This document shows, piece after piece, positions 58,201 to 64,000 of a stretch of 64,000 nucleotides of DNA. Origin of the DNA: Sphagnum magellanicum (lineage: Eukaryota; Streptophyta; Sphagnopsida; Sphagnales; Sphagnaceae); NCBI GenBank assembly GCA_021904315.1, contig CM038914.1, positions 9,858,001 to 9,922,000 of the forward strand, read 5' to 3'. The notes beneath the pieces are model-generated. The model had not been told where the DNA came from and searched no databases. It was given only the letters and a program-made list of their open reading frames with translations. The first letter of the stretch is position 1; the number at the start of each line of letters is the position of its first letter. The position numbers and the translations under genes were made by a program.

Positions 58201-59599
58201 ATTGTGTTGACCAAATTTGTGTAGATGTGTTTACAACATGATTATCTCCTCTCCAAGGCAGAAGACATGAACATATTTCTTTGTTGGTAAAATAAAATCA
58301 TTGAAATATGGTTTCATATATTGCAACATGGTACTTTCACCATAAATACCATGTCCAAAAGAGCAAACATGTAATTATGAAATTGTTGTTTAAATGTTCT
58401 AGCACAAGTTTTCATTTTAAAAAACACAATAAAGACAATAAGGGCAAATTTTGACAACTTTATAAAACTTATCTTTTCTAGAAATCCAAAAACTATGTAT
58501 TAGAAATTTTGAAGTAAGGGGTAGAACAATCCACAAGGTTATAATCTAAATACATTAGGATTGTGGGAAATGACACATATAGCCATGCCATTCACATAGG
58601 TTTTCACACACAAGTTTTGACCTTGCAACTAAATTGAATCAATAGCATGAAGCCAAAACTAGTTTGAGGAAAAAACCTTATTGCTATAGTGGATTACATG
58701 TTATCATGTTCACATAATTTATGAAAGAAGTGATAAAATGTCTAAACAAAATGAGGAGACAAATAAAGAATGGAGAAATATCCAAAATAGACAAACATGT
58801 GTCAACAAATATTTTCATGTTCACAAGTTCATGAACTCAAGCATCATGGAAGACTATAAAGCATAGGTATAAATTTGTTGCATTCATTTGTATGTGCATA
58901 ATTTTTTTTGTCAATTGGGTAAAACACTTGTTATATGATTAATTAAGTGGACAACATTCAATTTCCATAGTTTTGATTTACCAGTTTTGATATGAGAAAT
59001 AATGACCTTACAAATAACATCAATAGAATGGAAACTTTACAAACATTGTTTGTGTAATGATGATGACACTTGAAATCACACACATGTATTTAAATTGGTA
59101 AACATCTTCTCAATTTCTCTAGGTAATCTAGAAGATGCTATCAAATGCATTTGCATTATCCAAGAAACCAAAACAAAAATTGAAGCATATTTCTCAACTA
59201 AGTAAGTTTCTTAGAGGTGATAATTATATGATTTGTTGTTAAGATTTCTTTTGATTTTCCTTCCTCACCTTGTAAACATGCAAGTTAATTAAGCTTGTAA
59301 AAATCACTTAGAACCTTTTCAATAAAATGTCACTTTAAAGCACTACTACAATTCATGGTTTTTTTATAGGGTTTTTTAATAAAAATAATCTAAATGTGAC
59401 AAGTGTAAAAAAAAACCACTCTATCAATCTAGACAAGTTGTTTTTGCCATGTCTAACGCAATTGGGGAGTCGAATTGAACCTTGTCATTTTGATTAATGC
59501 AGTGATTGACAAAATGATTAACTATTTGATTGGTAGATAATGGACCATTTGATTGGGTCAATTTTATACATAAATTAAAATCATTTTTGGATTATTATC
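55288..59599. other. AT-rich gene-poor DNA
   Basis: No gene recognised on either strand. Apart from the tandem repeat at 55960-56475, it holds AT-rich sequence with scattered short open frames that show no motif. Confidence 0.45.
55960..56475. repeat. Degenerate tandem repeat, about 4 copies of 140-165 bp
   Basis: The words GAACATTTTGAACTT (56015, 56181, 56325; truncated at 56462), ACATGACAAGCCTA and CATC(A/C)ATCCAAA recur in order, with shrinking period. Confidence 0.75.
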
Positions 59600-59774
59600 T
59601 TAAAAATGAATAGGTAGGTAGGCAAATAATTAGGTAAGTAGTAAATATGTTTAGATAGGTTGAAAAAAGGCATTTACATAAGCAGGTGTTAGCTTAACCT
59701 ACCTAACCTAACCTAATTTAACCTCACCGAACTACCTTAATCTAACCTACATACCCTAGCTTTTTAAATATGCA

Positions 59775-59855
59775 CATAGGTTGTAAGTATAAGGAATTGA
59801 AACCCAAACCTTCACAATGATAAACCAAATGCTTATTTATGGACTACACCATCAA
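59775..59855 (-). repeat. tRNA-like (SINE-type) head 3, reverse orientation
   Basis: On the minus strand an A-box-like GATGGTGTAGTCC (complement of 59841-59853) and a B-box-like GGGTTTCAATTCC (complement of 59793-59805), then ACTTACAAC, matching the pattern of the other three heads. Confidence 0.5.
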
Positions 59856-60052
59856 AGGAGTTCATCTTTTATTAAGTTTTTTATTTCACATGTTTATTTC
59901 ACATCATCAAACATAATGACTAAACCTAGGTGACAACTAGTGGCTATACTCAGTGATTTAAAATAATGGATAAACTCAGTGGTTAAACGCAATGATTTAA
60001 ATTAATGATTAAATCTAGTGGTTAATATTAATGACTTAAAGTAATGGTTCAA

Positions 60053-60471
60053 CATAATTGTTAAACTTTGATTAAATTTAATGATTAAATCTAATAGCCA
60101 AACATAGTGGCTAAACCTAATTAATAAACCTAACGGTTAAACATAGTGGTTAAACTTAGTTGAAAAACCTAATGGTTTAATATATTTCATAACTAAATTT
60201 AATGGCAAAATCTAGTGGTTAAACATAATGGTTAAACATGAGTTAAACATAGTGGGTAATTCCATAATTGTTAAACTTTGATTAAATTTAATGATTAAAT
60301 CTAATAGCCAAACATAGTGGCTAAACTTAATTAATAAACCTAATGGTTAAATTTCATGGTTAAACATAGTTGAAAAACCTAATGGTTAAATATATTTCAT
60401 AACTAAATTTAATGGCAAAATCTAATGGTTAAACATAATGGTTAAACATGAGTTAAACATAGTGGGTAATT
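60053..60471. repeat. Tandem duplication of a 210-bp unit
   Basis: Unit 60053-60262 is followed directly by 60263-60471. Both begin CATAATTGTTAAACTTTG and end GAGTTAAACATAGTGGGTAATTC, with few differences. Confidence 0.85.
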
Positions 60472-60960
60472 CTAGTGGTTAAACATAGTGGCTAAACCTA
60501 GGTTATACCTAGTGGCTATACTTAATGGTTAAATTTAGGCTATACCTATTGACAAAATTTAATGGTTCAACTTAGGTTAAACCTAATATCAAATTTAATG
60601 TCTACGCATAATGGCTAAACTTTAAGTTTAAAATAAACGTAATGGCCAAAATTTGGCTAAAATTTGGATAAATTTAATGGTTAAATATAATGGTTAAACA
60701 TAATGGTTGAACTTAATGGTTATACCTAATGGATAAAATTAGGTACGTAAATAGTGGATAGGGAAGTAAATAATATATAGGTAGGTGGGTAGGTGAATAG
60801 GTAGGTTGTATGAAGGTAGATAGATGAAAATATCTAAATAAATAGGAGGTAAATAGGCGGGTAATTAATAGGTAAGTGGGTGGGTGGGTAATAGGTAGGT
60901 AAGTAGTTAATTAAGTAAATAGGTTGATGAGTAGGTAGAAGGTAAATGCATAAGGTAGTA

Positions 60961-61805
60961 GACCATGTTGTATTTGATTAAATATCATTGGTCACTTTGA
61001 TTAAATGTTCAATTGATTAAAGACCATTAGTCATTTTTATTAAAGATCAATGGCCATTTTGACTAAATGGTTAACTTGACTAAAGACCATTGGCCATTTT
61101 GACTAAGGTTGTATAACTTGATTATGTGTATATAATCAAATAAACCATTATAGTCAAGTTGATCAATCAACAAATACATGTGTCATTCAAACCTTTGGCT
61201 TTTAGTCAAAATGTACATGTCCAAATGAATCAAAATGAAAAGTTAATCAATTTGAACTTCTAAAAAATCATGAATTGTAATGTTGAAACAAACAATCATG
61301 AAACATTGAGACCAACACTAATACATTGTTTGACCAATGTAAACTATTTAAATAAGCAAATAAATTCATTTTATTTTATAGTAAAATATGGCATGACTTT
61401 ACATTAGAAAATCCTCCAAACATAAATTTTGCAACTGATATCATTGGATCTAATATTATTTTTAATGAAAATGTGAATGGTTGGAAAGGTTGGTAACATT
61501 ATAACCAAAAGGAAACATAATTGTTTCATTTGGATGATCCAAATTATATTCTTCCACATTTTCCAATTAAATGATAAAAAAGGCTTACATAACCATTGGT
61601 TATTCACCAATAACAAACATTATAATAAATCATGGTTTTTTTGACCCCTATGGTTTTTTTGTCCCCATGTCCAATTTGACCAAAGTGCTATTTTGGACAA
61701 GTCGATTTGGACCCAACCATTTCACTTTAAGAAAAACTATCTTTTGTGACTTGATTTATGATTAGGTTGTTAGTCATAGAAGACATCTATGACCTACATG
61801 ACTAT
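60961..61805. other. AT-rich DNA with GACCATT/TTGATTAAA words
   Basis: 60961-61130 repeats GACCATT(A/G)GxCATTTTGA(C/T)TAAA-type words. No gene recognised. Confidence 0.45.
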
Positions 61806-62995
61806 GTAGTCAAATAAGACAGATTGTTTAAAACACCTAGTCATTAGTGTGGCTCAATCGCAACATAATTTGTGACTATGACTTTTGTGATTATAAAGTC
61901 ATGGAGGTCATTAGTGTTTGATGAGATCCATAATTTATGGCCATTGGATATAATTCATTAAATATGAAATAAATATGTTTTCCACCCATGCCATGTAGAC
62001 ACGTGACATGTAAACACATGGTATAAAGGCTAAACACCCAACCTATATGTTAGGAATGTAGGCCCTAGCCTACCTTGGAATGTAGGTTAACTTAGTTAGC
62101 AAGTTAAATTAGTTATGTTAATTCACTAGATTACAAGTGTGAGTACTTGAACCCTTCACCTCCACATTGAAAGAAAAAGTCCTTAACCCCCATTTAACCA
62201 TTGCACCACATGATTTTTACATGACACAAATTGTCCCCATATTGTTATAAACATTTTTTAAAACCTACTTTTTAAGTTAAGTACTTAAGTACTTATTTAA
62301 CAACTTAGAACTTACCTAATAACCTAGTAGGTACCTAGCTTGGTAAATAATAGGTAAGTAGTACTTAGAAATAATAATAAGTAGGTAGTAAGTAGGTATG
62401 TATATACTACCTACTTAATAGGTAGGTAAGTAGGTAGGTAAGTGCCTAGTAGTATGTACATATACATACTACCTATCTAATAGGTAGGTAGGTAGGTACC
62501 TAATAATAAATAGTAGGTAGTTAGGTAGGTAAATAGGTAGGTAAGTGCCTAATAGTTTAGGTAAATATGTTAATATTACCCATTTAGTAGGTACGTACGT
62601 ACCTAGTAATAAATACTAGGTAGGTACACACATATATACATATGTACTACCTACTAAATAGGTAGGTAGGTAGGTACCAAGTAGTAAATACGTAATAAGT
62701 AATTATGTAGGTATGTACTACCTATATCTAATAGGTAAGTAGGTAGGTATGTATGTACTAGATAGTAGGTAGGTAACACTTAATTAAACTACTACCATGG
62801 GTAGGTTATTAATGTATGTAGGCTAATCATGTAGTCACAAAATAGTTTTAATCTAATCATGTAATCATAATGCAATTGCAATGTAATCACAAATTTGAGT
62901 AAAAATATATGACTAAGGACATATGACTACATGATTAGATTAGGACATTAGTCGTAAATGTCCAAATCATGAAAGACACATTTTAGCATTGTGAA
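61806..62995 (-). repeat. Right arm of the long inverted repeat
   Basis: Inverse match of 40431-41776, including the tRNA-like head and TAGG array. The arms are about 20 kb apart and enclose the retrotransposon. Confidence 0.85.
62131..62213 (-). repeat. tRNA-like (SINE-type) head 4, reverse orientation
   Basis: Minus-strand A-box-like GTGGTGCAATGGTTA (complement of 62195-62209) and B-box-like GGGTTCAAGTACTC (complement of 62141-62154), then ACACTTGTAA. It is the inverted counterpart of the head at 41366-41453. Confidence 0.55.
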
Positions 62996-63440
62996 CATAC
63001 ATAAAATGTAAATAACTATTTCAACTTTTATTTTTTATAAGTTTTATATTAAGTTTTTGAATATTACATTGCAAAGTTGAAATTATTATGTATTTATGTC
63101 CCAATATATACATGTATATATTCAAAAATTATACATATATACCTATGTATAAATATTATATACATACATATATTCATGTGTGTGTGTGCAATACTAGTTA
63201 GGTTCATTAGATAGTGATGTGTTCAACTGTGTAGAGATTAAAATATAGGAATGATGAAATGTAATTTACTATGAATCAATTAATACCATTTTATAGGTGC
63301 CTTAGTGAAATTGTTTAGTAGTGAACTAAACCCATGTTTTGTAGTAGTGTTTCCATCCTTAATTTCAATTAATGAATGAAACCTTGCTTAAATTAATCAA
63401 AAGATAAAAGAAAAAAAATTATAATTACATTTATTTAATC
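62996..63440. other. AT-rich DNA
   Basis: Contains ATACATATAT-type low-complexity sequence (63110-63190) and nothing else recognised. Confidence 0.45.
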
Positions 63441-63443
63441 TAC

Positions 63444-63900
63444 TATCATTTACATTGTGAATTTTGATTTGTGGATGGCAAATGAAAGTTGACACATTTG
63501 TTTTGATTGTGCATTTCTCAATCATAAGTGGGAACCTTGTCATGTAACTATTGGTTTGTTTGAAATAGTTAATACTTATGGGTTTGCCATGGCTATGCAA
63601 ATGAATGATGTGTTAGTAGAATATGGGTTTAATGCTAAAATTGTGCCCTATGTCAAGGGTGAAGAGAGTAACCTTTCAACCATGATTAATGTATTAACTT
63701 ATGTTGTTTCGTTTGAAATGTTGGGGTTATCAACATTGTTTTTGGGTAGTTGTTGGGGGTAAGCCATGTCTAAATGCTACTAATATGCAACAAATGATGC
63801 AAACATTAGTTATGGGTTAACATCAATTTTAATCAAGGAGGTACAATCTATCTTGTAAAAGACCATAACATGGATGAAAATGTAGGAAGGGACAATAAGA
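63444..63900 (+). pseudogene. hAT-type transposase relic
   Basis: One frame gives FDLWM, a TGA, then HKWEPCHVTIGLFE, YVKGEESNLSTMINVL, LFLGSCWG, AMSK, YATND and KTITW, interrupted by TAA codons near 63760, 63778 and 63856. The block order (DLWM, NxKWEPxHVTIGLFE, VKDEGSNL, CxGHxxSKACQYATND, LQKTITW) is one I associate with a plant hAT-like transposase family; this is recalled, not searched. Two of the TAA codons stand where Gln (CAA) is usual. It runs towards the window end. Confidence 0.5.
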
Positions 63901-64000
63901 ATGGCACAAATCTTGCATGGAAACATTTATACTACATCCATGAAAGTTTAAAATTTTAGTTCAAACTTGATTTACATCTAAAATCATTTTGTTTCAAGAA

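Larger units (their letters stand above)
59600..60960. repeat. Degenerate TAGG array and TTAAACATAATGG-type array
   Basis: TAGGTAGG-type blocks at 59610-59760 and 60750-60955 flank about 800 bases made of (C/T)TTAAAC(A/C)TA(A/G)TGG-type words (59930-60730). Confidence 0.75.

Noticed and set aside
40431..62995. A single 22-kb transposon bounded by the inverted arms
   Set aside because: No target-site duplication is visible outside 40431 and 62995, the homology is broken by length differences, and the tRNA-like heads suggest two independent copies of one repeat.

Overview
The window is nuclear DNA from a streptophyte (land plant or charophycean alga). Five housekeeping genes are split by many short introns, and their closest recalled relatives are plant proteins. 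A mitochondrial-type HslV gene, which flowering plants are thought to have lost, points to a non-flowering lineage. I cannot name the species.

Layout. (1) 1-17.7 kb, gene-rich: HSLV (+, 5' end outside or at the window edge), EBP2 (-), RPL18A (+, with an in-frame TAG) and a 17-exon U2-snRNP SURP-domain splicing factor of the RRC1/SR140 family (-). EBP2 and RPL18A, both ribosome genes, diverge from a shared 600-bp region that holds a 58-59 bp tandem repeat with telo-box motifs. (2) 17.8-23.4 kb: AT-rich intergenic DNA with duplicated and dispersed repeats and one GC-richer island. (3) 23.4-31.3 kb (-): an 18-exon acylaminoacyl-peptidase gene whose reconstructed frame is intact, with an exon fragment duplicated in an intron. 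(4) 31.3-45.7 kb: gene-poor DNA with a pyrimidine-rich minisatellite, TAGG/TACC-type degenerate arrays and tRNA-like SINE-type heads. (5) 45.76-55.29 kb: a decayed Ty3/gypsy-type retrotransposon. (6) 55.3-64 kb: more AT-rich repeats, an inverted copy of the 40.4-41.8 kb repeat and a hAT-like transposase relic.

The retrotransposon is the most unusual object. Its order is gag (zinc knuckles, coiled coil), aspartic protease, a C5-cytosine DNA methyltransferase, RT, RNase H, DDE integrase and a C-terminal PHD finger. Its terminal repeats are not ordinary LTRs. They read A1 - internal - B1 - A2 - B2, the 'split direct repeat' layout known from tyrosine-recombinase retroelements, although this element carries a DDE integrase. 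The RT signals (primer site next to A1, polypurine tract next to B1) say the replicating LTR is B+A. The integrated ends (TGTC...GACA, 4-bp CATA flanks) lie inside that LTR, as if a two-LTR circle had been opened there. The 15 bases after A1 are perfectly complementary to the predicted 5' end of the transcript, which suggests Tf1/sushi-type self-priming instead of tRNA priming. The copy is dead: four or five TAG stops and two frameshifts, with the stops fitting CAG-to-TAG deamination.
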